Source: Plotosus lineatus (taxonomy: Eukaryota; Chordata; Actinopteri; Siluriformes; Plotosidae). Taken from it: a stretch of 64,000 bases of DNA. Below, one piece after another: positions 1 through 10,999 of this stretch. The notes under the pieces were generated by a model that saw only the letters and a list, made by a program, of their open reading frames with translations, did no database searches and was not told the DNA's origin. Positions within the stretch are counted from its first letter, which is position 1; every line of letters starts with the position of its first letter. The stretch lies in NCBI GenBank assembly GCA_024760905.1, contig CM045732.1:57068496-57132495 (forward strand), written 5' to 3'. Made by a program: the position numbers and the translations under genes.

Positions 1-288
1 ACACACACACACACACCTACATAAACAAGCCTCGACAAGTGACGCAACCCGACGATCAGTCTTGCAACCGGTCAGCGGTCTTTCGAAACCCGCAAACAAC
101 ATTGTACATATTTCACTTTCGTGATGCAGTGCGTGATACCACGCACTGCTGAAATCAGGTTTGTATGTCATACAAAAACAAAAATGGCCGACGTGCTGAT
201 GATGATGGCTCTGTTACCAAAATACAGTAATGATGTTTCGAAATATTAATTATATATACACACACACACACACAGTATATACTGTATA

Positions 289-1117
289 TAGGGATCCCTT
301 GCTACTTCGCGCTTCAATTCATGCAGCTTCAGTGCATCGTGGTTTTTTTCGAAAAATTTTCATCGAATTAAAAAATATGGAAATTGAGGAAGAATAGGGG
401 GAAAAGTTAAGGAAAATGCCACAAAATAAGACCAATTATGCAAAAAAAAAAAAAAAAAACCAAATAAACACAAAACAAAAAAAAAAAAACAACCCAAAAC
501 CTCCAATCAAAACTTACATTTTTGTGAAGTGTGCATGGGTGCGCGTGTCTGTATGTGTTCACTTCATTTTCTGTACCCGCTGAATCCTAATTAGGATCGC
601 AGGGAGGCTGGCGCCCATCCCAGCCAACTCCGGGCGAGGGCAGAGTACACCCTGGACAGCTCACCAGGCCATGGCAGGGTGGAAACAACTCTTGTCGAAA
701 GTCAGCAAAGGTTCTTTTACATGCCTCACACCATAGACAGTGGGAGACATGGCTGGCCTTTGATAACCCAGTTAGCTCCACTGGGGGGACAGTGACAACC
801 TTGTGGAGAGTGGGACTCAAAACCCCAACCTTAGGATCAGCGATCCAGCGCCCTATACCACTCGACCACCACTGCCCATCGTCTGTATGTGTGTGTATTA
901 CATATTTTATTTCCATCTTATGCATCATTTTTGAATGTTTAATTGTTATTATAAGCATTTATAGCATTGAATATGTATCTATTGATATTATATACACTTA
1001 TACATGTATGTATACGTCAGTCAGGGGTGTTTGGGGGGTTTAATCCTACTTCGCGGAATTCGGTGGTCGCGGGGGGATCTCGGTCCCAATTAACCGCAGA
1101 AAGTGAGGGACCCCTAT
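289..1117 (+). mobile_element. DNA transposon family X, copy 1, interrupted by SINE-A
   Basis: Non-autonomous element whose ends carry a short inverted repeat (CAGGGATCCCTCGC at one end, GCGAGGGATCCCTG-like at the other). The middle is A-rich, then GT-rich. It matches the uninterrupted copy at 33873-34327. A SINE-A (558-880) is inserted with the duplication GTCTGTATGTG at 547-557 and 881-891. Confidence 0.75.
558..880 (-). mobile_element. SINE-A copy, tail A (L2-like)
   Basis: Reads on the minus strand from a tRNA-like head (A box TGGTCGAGTGG, damaged B box) to a tail ending near GGATTCAGCGGGTACAGAAA. An 11-bp target duplication flanks it inside family X copy 1. Confidence 0.85.
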
Positions 1118-1120
1118 GTG

Positions 1121-1145
1121 TATGTGTGTGTGTGTATATACACAC

Positions 1146-1212
<67 letters not shown>
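1121..1212. repeat. Compound (GT)n/(TA)n microsatellite
   Basis: Alternating GT, CA and TA dinucleotide runs immediately after family X copy 1 and just outside napb exon 10 (1243). Confidence 0.95.
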
Positions 1213-1213
<1 letters not shown>

Positions 1214-1242
1214 CAAATTTCCAGACTTAATGGAAAACTCAC

Positions 1243-4200
1243 CGCCTCTGTGAAAGCCTCGCTGTTTTGCTCTTCATGTGCTTCCAGTAGCTTCTGTACA
1301 AACGAATGATCAGTTTAAAGACTACACACGTCTTAGTCTTACTTGTCACGTCAAATTTTTTAATGACTTCTTACTTACTTTCAAAAGTTTACATTCTCTC
1401 GAGTCCGAGAAAGCTGGAAACATGCTCTCATACTTCTCAATGGCCAACTATCGGAAATAAATCTAAATGTAGTAAATCTAATCATCTGCATAAGTCCTGA
1501 GGCACAGAGCATCCTGAGTTGAAATACTGAACAAACAATCTTGTAGAACCATCTGAAGCTGTTTCACTCACCTTTGCATTTAATTCATCCACGATGAAGT
1601 GGCACAGTGAAGCCTTCCAGAAATACTCTTTCGCATTGTACTTCAGAAGTGGATTATCCATTGTACTAGTTGCAACCTGGTGAGACAAAAAAACATCAGT
1701 TCACTCTGCAGAGATATGTTTAATGCAAGATTAAAGTTTATAAAATGCTGAAACCTGGAACACGAACCTGCTCAAAGATTTCAATGGCTTTTGGATACTG
1801 TTCCAACTGTGCACAGTAAAATCCAACTTTCAGGAGACATTTGTTGGCAGAACTGAAAAAAGACAAGACAAAAGAAATAACCACATATTCTTCTTTTCCT
1901 TTCGGCTGTTCCCTTCAGGGGTCGCCACAGCGAATCATCTGCCTCCATCTCACCCTATCCTCTGCATCTTCTACTCTTACACCAACTACCTCATGTCCTC
2001 CTTCACCACATCCATCAATCTCCTCTTTGGTCTTCCTCTAGGCCTTCTGCCTGGTAGTTCCAATCTCAGCATCCTACTCCCAATATACTCACTATCCCTC
2101 CTCTGTACATGTCCAAACCATCTCAATCGAGCCTCTCTGACTTTGTCTCCAAAACGTCTTACATGTGCTGTCCCTCTGATGTACTCATTCCTGATCCTAT
2201 CCATCCTCGTTACTCCCAAAGAGAACCTCAACAGTTTCATCTCTGCTACCTCCAGCGCTGCCTCCTGTCTTTTCCCCAGCATCACTGTTTCTAAACCATA
2301 CAACATTGCTGGCCTCAACACCATCTTATATACTTTTCCTTTCATTCTATACGTAAATAAATCGGGTTAAATTAGGCTTAAGGATGAAGAATTTAATTAA
2401 GAAACCACTAGACTGGTACATAACACACTGGAACTGAGCAGAGGGAGTCAGACCAGTAGGTTTGCGGGACGGCTGGAGCAGACCCTGGATAGCTTGCCAG
2501 GCCATCACAGGTCCAACACTCACACATACACAACGATTCACACACATTCAGACCTAGGAGTATTTTCGAACAGGCAATTAGCCTACTGGGCATGTTTCTG
2601 GAGCTGGGGTGGGGTGGGGCGGGTGGTTTTCTGGCTGTGAGGTGGATGTGCTAACCAACTGAGGTTTCAATAACAGGTTATTGAAAATGAATCACATGTA
2701 CCCCTGAAGATGAAAACATTTTTAAGTAGGAGAAATATTAAGAAAGGCCAAATGTTTATGGTTGATGTGTGAAGAAGAGGTAGAGAAATAAAGCTGTATT
2801 TTCGAGGTTATCTTTCCCTGTGGGTGAACTTGTGATTTCGTCTGATTCTGAAATCCTATCAAGCTGTTCAGCCAGCCAAGTAAAATGTCGGGAGCTATTA
2901 AAATGCAAGAACTCTACATAATGTTCCTAGGAGTTAAAAAAAAAAAATGTCACATACATTGTAGTATTTTATACAAAAGTAAAATACCTGTTAGATTCCT
3001 CTCCTTTATAATAGTCAGCTGCCTGCTCATAATGGGCAATTGCCTGCAACAAAAGGAGCAAGGATGTGGTGAATGTATTAGTTTGATAGGGTTGCACACA
3101 GTATGAATCAGCCCTACTGAGCTGCATAACCTTGAAGTTTCCACATATATTGAATCAAATCCGGTTTATTAAAAGCAAAACTAAGAGTGGAGTCACACAG
3201 TTCATCTTATAGTATAATAAGCTTTCAGCGTGCTAGACAAGATCGAAATTTCCAATTAAGTCAAACTGTTGGGTGAAGGTTATTTTTGTATCCTACAGCA
3301 GGGTGGTTTCCTTTGTGTCTACTGGAGTTACTCAAGCTGCTTGTTTCACTGTTGGGTACTGGGTCCTCTACTTTTTTTGGTTGGAGGGTGTATGATTCCC
3401 CATTTTTATGCCTTCATTTAATTGTGGTTTATTCCCACTCATTAGGTATTATCGCTCTATCATGTTCTCACCATGACATATAATACTGCCACGCACATGT
3501 TTACAAACTGCTGCTCATTTGCATTCAGGTGCAGCCTAACACATTCATAAGGAAAGTATTATCAGTCGCCTTGTACTCATAAGTATTCAGGTAGTTTTGC
3601 ATGTACTTGTAGACCCTGTACACAGGTGAGGTGAGCGTATGCCATCCCTCCCTCCTGTCAGAGCCGACCAATTAGCTTCTATGGACTCCCAGACATGGAT
3701 GACTGCCTGCATAAACCTGGATTCAAACTTATAATCTCCAGGATTATAGTTACTCTAATAGCATTTTTGTGACCTCAAATATGTAGCAGTTCCATCACAT
3801 TTGACCTCATTGCATCATCATCCTGTTGACAAGTTAAGAAAATGAAATCGCAAAAAATAAGACATTGACTTGATTTTTGAAAATCTTATTATTTATAAAC
3901 TGTGAACTATCACTGAGAGGCTCAAATATTTGGCGCTAGTTTGAATATTTAATTTGTTTTTAAATGACAGCATTGCTGAAGAGGACTCTACTTATTGCTT
4001 GTGAATTTCATTGAACCTTTGTTCAGTAGAACAGTACAATAGTAAACTAGTTTAAAAATTATCTGATCAGAGACAGTCTTCAAAAAAAAAAAAAATTAAA
4101 ATGACTTAGCATATCATGGACTAGATTGATTCCAAATGCAGTTTTCTGTGTGTAAACCCCATGTGATAGTCCAAACAACAAGTGACCAGCCAAACAGAAT

Positions 4201-7200
4201 TCCAGTAGCTCCAAAAGAGTCGACGAAGTTCAAAGATTCAGTCAGTTTTATAAACAGCTATTTACCATTCATGTAGTTTACACACATGAAGTTTGTATAC
4301 CTAGAACAAATTCAGTCAGAAAATGATGAGTGGGCACAACGCATAGCTCCCGTACAGTACGTACACTTTATACACTGGTCATGGAGGTTGAATATAGTGA
4401 CCTTGGCATGGTTCAGTTCAGTTTAGTTCATTTTCTGTAACCGCTTAATCCTAATTAGGGTTGCTGGGAGGCTGACGCCCATCCCAGCCAACTTCAGGCG
4501 AGGGCAGAGTACACCCTGGACAGCTCGCCAGGCCATCGCAGGGCGGAAACACGCTGACGGCTTTGCAGCCTACTCTTGTCGAAAATCAGCAATGGTTCCT
4601 TTACATGCCTCACACCATAGACAGTGACCATAGACAGTGAGAGACATGGCTGGCCTTTGATAACCCAGTTAGCTGCACTGTGGTTGAGAGACAGTGACAA
4701 CCTTGTGGCGCTCCAGCACCCTATACCACTAGACCACCACTGACCTTGGCATGGTTAGGAATGATATACCTTCAGCATTTGCTAAATTGCAAACGCATGT
4801 CTTCTAGCCAAGTCAAAAAAAGTTGGACACTCCAGTATTTTTTTGGAGAGCATTTAGCCTTGATCAACAACGTTTAATTTCCATAGCATTGGTATTGGTC
4901 CAGTGGGTCCGGTCGAGGCTCAACAACATTAATAATTAACAATAAAATGAAGCAGCCGACGACCTGAATGTACGAACAGGTTATCACATCAATGGAAGTT
5001 TTCCTCCATGATGGCGCGTTTGGATATTGGAGATTCAAATAATGAAGCAGTGGTTCAGGATGCATGAGGAACGATTTTCACATATGTATTGGCACGCCAG
5101 AGTAGTACACACACAGAGTACCTTAACTCGATTGAAAGTTTTTGGGATGTGCTGGAGAAGACTTGATTGAGAGGTTCAGGTTATTTCCTCAATTCAAGAA
5201 GTCAGTGAACCCAACACTGGATGGAAATAAATATTTTGTTGCTTATAAGCAAGGGTAATACACTCCACAAAAATATTAGTGTGTGATTTGTTTGTTTTTT
5301 TTTGGTTGAGCAGCGTGTATACATACATAGATATGAAGAGTTGGTGTGCAAAAACAGAAAAGTCCAATACGCTCATATACTATTACTGTATAATAAAACC
5401 AGTGATGGCTGTTGCATTATGTCAGGTCTTCATAATGTTGATTTATTTGGGAGTTAAATACTGTACCACACATGGAATATACAATATGTTTTGTAGAATA
5501 TTTCATAATTAAATAACACAGTGATACAAAAACCTAATTTGCATTGCTTTTATAGTTCAACTAAGTCCAAGAGATTGTGAACATATTATAGGTCATTAAA
5601 GATTCATTTGCTATTTGGATTAACTGCAAGTTTTGCGCTAGTAAAGAAATCGAGTGACTTTATTGACTATGAATTGAATTGTATGATGTATAAATTAGAG
5701 CTTTTTCTTTCGAAAAGCCTTCACTGATCATAAATTTGCAAGCAAATCTTACCTTTTCAATATCCACCAGTTCAGACTCGTATATTTCTGCGATAGTCAT
5801 ATGATGTTTGGCTGCAATTGTAAATCGACCCTGTGAAAGAAGGACAACACTGACAGAAAGCAAAAGCATAGAAAAAAGATGAAATTCTATGTGACAGGAG
5901 AGAATATACCATTTAACAGGTCTTAATCTTACCATGTCCGTATATATGTCGATGGCTGCATTTAAGCAGTTGATAGCCTCTGTTTGATGTAATAAGAAGG
6001 AACACATGTAATAGCAAAGAAATATAATAGGGAAGCAATTTAACTACTTTTTTACACTTTTGTCGTATTTGTTGTATAGCACATTAGAATTAAAAAGCTG
6101 AATTTGTATTCCACACAACAGTTGAATAATCGAGCCTTATCATCTGTAGATTTCTGTTGGAATAGGATTTGACTTGGAATTACAAGGAACAGTGATTTTC
6201 TTGACCACTATGTAAAATCATTTAAATGCCAAATGATTCAACATTGGATCATATCACATGACCTACTAATTACATTACTCTGAAGTGCAAAAGTAGGGTA
6301 TTTGCTTTGACATAAAAATTAAATACTAACCGTTATACTGAGTGGCATAAGTGTGAAAGATTCCTGCCAAGGATTGGTGAGTTGTTCAGGGTGTACCCGG
6401 CGTTCTCTCAGAGTTGGCTGAGATAAGCACCAACTTCAATCTTCAATGTGACCCCAATAAGGTAAAGCGGTTGATAATATTAGATGAAGTGGTCATGAGT
6501 GAGTGAATGAGTTTAGATACTTCTTCTTCTTCTTTTCCTTTCGGCTGTTCCCTTCAGGGGTCGCCACAGCGAATCATCTGCCTCCATCTCACCCTATCCT
6601 CTGCAGCTTCTTCTCTTACACCAGCTACCTTCATGTCCTCCTTCACCACATCCATGAATCTTCTCTTTGGTCTTCCTCTAAGTTTTCTGCCTGGTAGTTC
6701 CTACCTCAGCATCCTACTACCAATATACTCACGATCCCTCCTCTGTACATGTCCAAACCATCTCAATCTAGCCTCTCTGACTTTGTCTCCAAAACCTCGA
6801 ACATGTGCTGTCCCTCTGATGTACTCATTTCTGATCCTATCCATCCTCGTTACTCCCAAAGAGAACCTCGACATTTTCATCTCTGCTACCTCCAGCTCTG
6901 CCTCCTGTCTTTTCCTCAGTGCCACTGTTTCTAAACCATACAACATCGCTGGCCTCATCACCGTCTTGTACACTTTTCCTTTCATTCTTGCCGATACCTT
7001 CCTATCACACATTACATCAGACACTTTTCTCCAACCATTCCAACCTGCCTGCACACGCTTCTTCACCTTTTTTCCCCACACTCTCCATTGCTCTGGACTG
7101 TTGAGCCCAAGTACTTAAAATTCTCCACCTTCTTTATCTCTGCTCCCTGTAACCTCACCGTTCCTCTTGGGTCCTTGTCATTCACACACAAGTACTGTAT

Positions 7201-7474
7201 TCTGTCTTAATGAGTTTAGAGAGAATATTAAAAAGCAGGTCATATAATGGTTTATTTCATTGGGGTTTTTGGTACAGTAGTAACTATCTTACCAATAATT
7301 AATAATAAATATGAATAATTTTCATTATTTTCTCAACACTTTTTTGTCCATTTTTATTTGGATATCAGATAAAATGAGCTTCCTTTGTTGAGTACCAGGG
7401 TGATAAGCTCAGTCATTCGGGGGGAGCTCTGGGTAAAACCACTGTTCCTCCACCGCATTGAGATGAGCCAGTTG

Positions 7475-7542
<68 letters not shown>

Positions 7543-8467
7543 TTCTTTTTTTTTTAACTATGTAATTAAAAATTGATGTGGTGCCAATTTTCAGGTGCAG
7601 GCACGAATGAGAAACTGGGAAATTGATTTGGTCTTATAAAATTATCCAACCTAATATTCAGATCTGAGCTCGACAAATGTATCTTGGTCTCATCTGACAA
7701 AAAAGTGTCGTCTCAATATTCATTAAGCTTCATCTGATGTTTCTTATCAACGCTTAGACTTATAGTACATTTTTTTGCTTGTATGTTTGTTTTGGACCTC
7801 CTCTATTAAGGTTGACGATATGCAATGTCCCCTGCACTAAGTAGAATGAGATTTTTGTGGTTTATTTATTCATTTTTAAAATGTTACCATAATTACACAT
7901 CTTCCATTCTGAAATCTTTCGGAACTGATTTAATGTGTGAAAAAAAAATTCCCCCTTGGAAATCTCAGAAGCTGTAATTGCGTAGCTTTTGATGAAAAAT
8001 TGAATTTCTAGAATTTCCAGAATCAGGGGGTGGGGCAAACCATAAGTTTTGTCAAAATTTTAACTGAAGCCTTATCCCCAGTTTGTAAGGTGATAATGTA
8101 GATTTGAAAAAGGTACACGGAGAAGGTTACAAGCTGATCGGTCTGTTATTATGGGATTAAAACAAACATTATTCTGAGTGGATAATCCTTTCATAAAAAT
8201 GGCTGATTGATTGTATGCCATGAATCAGGTGCCACGGTTCATGTTTTACTGTGTTTATTTAATATATATATATATATCTGTGTTGTATATACTGAGAGTC
8301 TTGAAGATAATTAGAGATATGCTGTTACACCACTATGCACCTCCGCATGTGTATTTGGAGATAATGCGTCTATCATGGCTTTACACATGAGAAAATAAAC
8401 CATAAAAATCTAATTTTAGTGTATAGTAATACACTATAATATAGTATATAGTTATAATATAGATACA

Positions 8468-8543
<76 letters not shown>

Positions 8544-9884
8544 ATATAATATAGTGTATAGTTATTCTATATAATATATTTATTTATATATAGTTATATA
8601 GTAATATAGTTATTCTATATAATATAGTGTATAGTTATTCTTCTTCGACTTTGATGTTCCATCCAAGGGAATATTTTGTGACATCCACCTGGTCATAAAT
8701 GAATTATTGTTAATTCAAACTGTGTTGCTCCAAAGCATGATATACTAATTGCACAGTTGTGTGCACTTCGGTTGCACTTGGTGTCTAGTTTGGGGCTTGT
8801 GTTTTCTAAATGGATGAATTTGTTGTTGATTTATCATAAGATGTTATCTCTGTGCTTGCATGTATATCCTTCGGTATTCCGGCTTCCTCCCACAGTACAA
8901 AGGCATACACTTCTGTTCCGGCTAACTGGCTGCTCTGAATTGACCCAAATTGTGTTTCCCTGTGACAGTCTGACAAGCTATTCAGGATGGACCCCGCCTT
9001 TGCCGACTGTTGGCGGCGATAGCCAGCAGTCTCCCTGTGACATTAGTAGTAAGATTAAGTGATTCAGCAAAACATTTGCCATTTAGATGCTATTGCACAG
9101 AGCTATACTCACTTTTGGTGTATAGTGTTTGTAAATGTATATCTTATCTGATGCACCAAGTCGACCATGCCAAACCATGCTGTTGTGTAAATACACAGTT
9201 CATTCAGAGAATTCACTGTATGTACTGTTTTCACCTTGGGGATCAGCCTTCTTGTATGCATTACCAGCATCAACAAAGCTGGTGGCAGCATCCAGTTTGT
9301 TCTGCATTTGCATATGAAGTTTTGCAACCTGACAAAAAGCATTGCCTGCAGCTGCACAATAAAAGTAATAAAATAATCAGGACAGAGTTCATGAAAATAA
9401 ACAACTGTATATGCATGTATTAAGAATTGTCCATACCACTCCAATTCTTTGCCATTTTAAACATATTGGCAGCTCTTGCATACATCTCACAGGCATCCTC
9501 CACCTTGTGGTTTCCTCTGCAATCATTATTGTATATTTATTATGCAGATTATAGTATGTATACTGGTATCTATTCATGAATGTCAGATGTTTGTAAAACA
9601 GAGATGGTTAAATGATATGGATGGACGAGTAGAAGTATTATTCGGTAGGATATCACAGAGATAACAGCACATGCATTCAGGATTGGATCAGAACCACCTC
9701 CTACGATGTCAATGACCAATGAATGTCATAACATAAGAACCACATTATTAGCATCACTGCTAGCTGATTCATGACATCATCCTTACCCGAACATTCCTCC
9801 AAGAAACGAGCCGGACGACTTAACTTTTTTGTCCGCTTCAGCCATCAGTTGGATGGCCTCTTTTTCCTTTCCCGAATTGTCCAT
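1243..9884 (-). CDS. napb: Beta-soluble NSF attachment protein (beta-SNAP), 3'-incomplete
   Basis: SNAP proteins bind assembled SNARE bundles and recruit the ATPase NSF to take them apart after membrane fusion; the beta form is the neuronal paralogue. Coding exons on the minus strand, in order: 9884-9787, 9516-9437, 9351-9235, 5979-5933, 5830-5753, 3043-2988, 1852-1768, 1676-1572, 1447-1379, 1293-1243. They join in one frame for 262 codons, with GT donors and AG acceptors throughout. The start reads [18 protein letters not shown], the usual SNAP N-terminus. [13 protein letters not shown] and MDNPLLKY...[11 protein letters not shown] favour beta over alpha SNAP. Vertebrate SNAPs have about 298 residues; the last exon (about 36 residues, including the NSF-activating C-terminus) must lie left of base 1. 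Exon 7 (1852-1768) reads [18 protein letters not shown], more diverged than the rest. Large introns hold SINEs, LINE pieces and transposon relics. Identity is confident; which teleost ohnologue it is was not determined. Confidence 0.93.
1887..2346 (-). mobile_element. RTE-like LINE, 3' fragment 1
   Basis: The minus strand encodes the C-terminal part of a non-LTR retrotransposon ORF2 ([19 protein letters not shown], then [10 protein letters not shown] and [11 protein letters not shown]), followed by the short 3' tail GCGACCCCTGAAGGGAACAG. It is 5'-truncated and lies in napb intron 6. The clade name RTE-like is from memory of similar teleost elements. Confidence 0.8.
2425..2680 (-). mobile_element. 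Degenerate SINE-B copy
   Basis: Contains worn versions of the SINE-B middle (lost GGAGTTTGCATGTTC box, TGCCAGGCCATCACAGG, CCTACTGGGCATGT). It is poorly preserved at the head. Confidence 0.5.
3044..4413. other. napb intron sequence, mostly unique
   Basis: Upstream part of the large napb intron between exons 6 and 5. Apart from the relic at 3640-3775 and a short poly-A run at 4082, I see only AT-rich unique sequence and no convincing ORF. Confidence 0.6.
3640..3775 (-). mobile_element. SINE-E relic (low confidence)
   Basis: Shares GGACTCCCAGACATGGATG and a TTCAAACTT box-B-like block with 31310-31460. It probably represents an old tRNA-derived SINE in minus orientation. Confidence 0.4.
4414..4742 (-). 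mobile_element. SINE-A copy, tail A
   Basis: Minus-strand copy whose tail lies at the left (GTAACCGCTTAATCCTAATT) and tRNA-like head at the right (ACCACTAGACCACCACTG). It carries a short internal duplication of the ACCATAGACAGTGA motif and a damaged box B. Confidence 0.85.
4755..5330 (+). mobile_element. Degenerate Tc1/mariner-like transposon relic
   Basis: Contains the tail of a transposase frame: the plus-strand reading [12 protein letters not shown] at about 5130-5164, then the post-stop block AATATTAGTGTGTGA with a T-run near 5275-5305, as in a common teleost Tc1/IS630-type element. The frame is broken by stops and deletions and is not active. Confidence 0.6.
6360..6450 (+). mobile_element. 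SINE 3'-tail fragment (A-type/SINE-B tail)
   Basis: Carries the GTTGTTCAGGGTGTACCC...GTTGGCTGAGATAAGCACC block of the L2-like tail without any head. It lies in napb intron 4-3, between the LINE copy and exon 4. Confidence 0.5.
6518..7208 (-). mobile_element. RTE-like LINE, 3' fragment 2, with target duplication
   Basis: Longest LINE fragment here. The minus strand reads [23 protein letters not shown] sequence, then the [18 protein letters not shown] and [10 protein letters not shown] blocks and the LINE 3' tail. A perfect 12-bp direct repeat AATGAGTTTAGA flanks it at 6506-6517 and 7209-7220, marking target-primed insertion into a napb intron. Confidence 0.88.
7479..7539. repeat. (TA)n microsatellite
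   Basis: About 60 bases of uninterrupted TA dinucleotide in a napb intron, next to the tail remnant GCCAGTTGAGG at 7467. Confidence 0.97.
7585..7800 (-). mobile_element. Possible Tc1-like transposase relic
   Basis: Contains ATCTTGGTCTCATCTGACA, the reverse complement of the SDETK catalytic-region codons of Tc1-like transposases, also seen at 36901. Everything around it is eroded, so this is a weak call. Confidence 0.4.
8415..8650. repeat. AT-rich satellite-like block with (TA)n core
   Basis: A (TA)n run at 8470-8540 is flanked by imperfect repeats of TATAATATAGTGTATAGTTA. It is low-complexity intron DNA. Confidence 0.9.
8845..9075 (+). mobile_element. SINE-B copy, 5'-truncated
   Basis: Starts in the SINE body (CGGCTTCCTCCCACAGTACA) and runs through CAAATTGTGTTTCCCTGTG to a tail resembling GATTAAGTGATTCAGCAAA. 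It lies just downstream of napb exon 3 in the napb sense. Confidence 0.65.
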
Positions 9885-10117
9885 GCTTGTATTTTTAACG
9901 GATCTTCGTATACAGAATAATGGGATATGTTTTCGCAGATGAAGCTGATGGAAAACTGATGTGCTGTGACGTTGCCCGCCTCCTGCTCCGGGTGCTGATG
10001 AGAGAGCATCAGTTTAGCACCGCCTATTCAGACTGGGTTGCCAGGTAAGAGCAAAATTAAGAGTCAGACTGAGCATTGTTCTCAGTATCACATTATTTTG
10101 CTACTGTTATACTGTAG

Positions 10118-10330
10118 TTGGCGGCACGGTGGCGTTGTGGTTAGCACGTCCGCCTCACCGCAAGAAAGCCTGGGTTCGATTCCCGGCCTGGGAGTTTCTG
10201 TGTGGAGTTTGCATGTTCTCCCTGTGCTTGCATGGGTTTCCTCTGGGTGCTCTGGTTTCCGCCCACAATCCAAAGGCATGCACAGTAGGTTATTTGGTCA
10301 TTCCAAATTGCCCATGGCCATTGAGAGGGG
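10118..10330 (+). mobile_element. SINE-B head and body fused to a LINE tail
   Basis: A tRNA-like head (GGCGTTGTGGTTAGCACG as A box, GGTTCGATTCC as B box) is followed by the usual body (GGAGTTTGCATGTTCTCC, ATTGCCCATGGCCATTGAGA). Its normal tail is missing: at about 10317 it switches into LINE coding sequence. Confidence 0.75.
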
Positions 10331-10612
10331 CCAGTTGAGGTGGCTCGGGCATCTGGTCAGAATGCCCCCCGGACGCCTCCCTGGTGTGGTGTTTCGGGCA
10401 TGTCCAACCGGGAAGAGACCCCGGGGTCGACCTAGAACACGCTGGAGGGACTATGTCTCTCGGCTTGTCTGGGACCGCCTCGGTGTCCCCCCGGGAGAGT
10501 TGGAGGAAGTAGCTCGGGAGAGGGATGTCTGGACCTTTTTGCTAAGGTTGCTGCCCCCGCGACCCGACCCTGGACTAAGCGGAAGAAGATGATGATGATG
10601 ATGATGATGATG
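10317..10612 (+). mobile_element. Non-LTR LINE ORF2 C-terminal fragment
   Basis: The plus strand encodes RGQLRWLGHLVRMPPGRL, then RPRGRPRTRWRDYVSRL and LLPPRPDPGLSGRR, the end of a second teleost LINE family distinct from the RTE-like one. It finishes in (GAT)n. It is joined to the SINE-B body without an intervening poly-A or target duplication. Confidence 0.75.
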
Positions 10613-10615
10613 TAG

Positions 10616-10733
10616 TTATCGACCTGGAGAGGGATGGGTGCTGCCAGGCTAAAATCAGCCCAAGTCTCGCCATGAAGGCGCCCCAACGACATCCCCAGAT
10701 GTTAAGGAATAAGTGAAGAAGATATGTACGATA
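10616..10733 (+). mobile_element. Solo SINE-A tail C
   Basis: Carries ACCTGGAGAGGGATGGG, CAAGTCTCGCCATGAAGGCG and AACGACATCC...AAGTGAAG. It matches the unusual tail of the SINE-A copy at 57486-57798 (opposite strand) without the SINE head. Confidence 0.7.
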
Positions 10734-10737
10734 GTTA

Positions 10738-10830
10738 AACCATGGCCTGGCGAGCTGTTAAGGGTGTACTCTGCTCTCGCTACTAGCTGGTTGAGATGGG
10801 CACCATTCCACCAACGACTCATATGAAGAT
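10738..10830 (+). mobile_element. SINE tail A fragment
   Basis: Begins ACCATGGCCTGGCGAGCTG and continues through GGGTGTACTCTGCTCTCGC to GATGGGCACC. No head is attached. Confidence 0.6.
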
Positions 10831-10999
10831 GAAGCAGCTCATAAAATGAATGAATTAGATGTTGCAAGATCATGAAGGAACGATGCACTATGATAATTAT
10901 GGTACAGTATATCATCAATATTATTCTATACATTTATTTTGAAACTGCCTTAGGTGCTTTAGGTGGGAGGCACCATAAACATCCAGATCATCACGGGCC

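Noticed and set aside
6507..7118. A 203-codon plus-strand frame
   Set aside because: It is the antisense shadow of the LINE ORF2 fragment; the minus strand carries the real retroelement coding sequence. The same applies at 14575-15189 and 1993-2370.
9010..9444. Open frames of 137 and 111 codons across napb exon 3
   Set aside because: They read through the intron and the antisense strand of a real exon; the spliced napb frame explains the conserved part.
10038..10592. 184-codon frame as a host gene
   Set aside because: It joins a SINE-B body to LINE ORF2 C-terminal sequence; no host-type domain is present.
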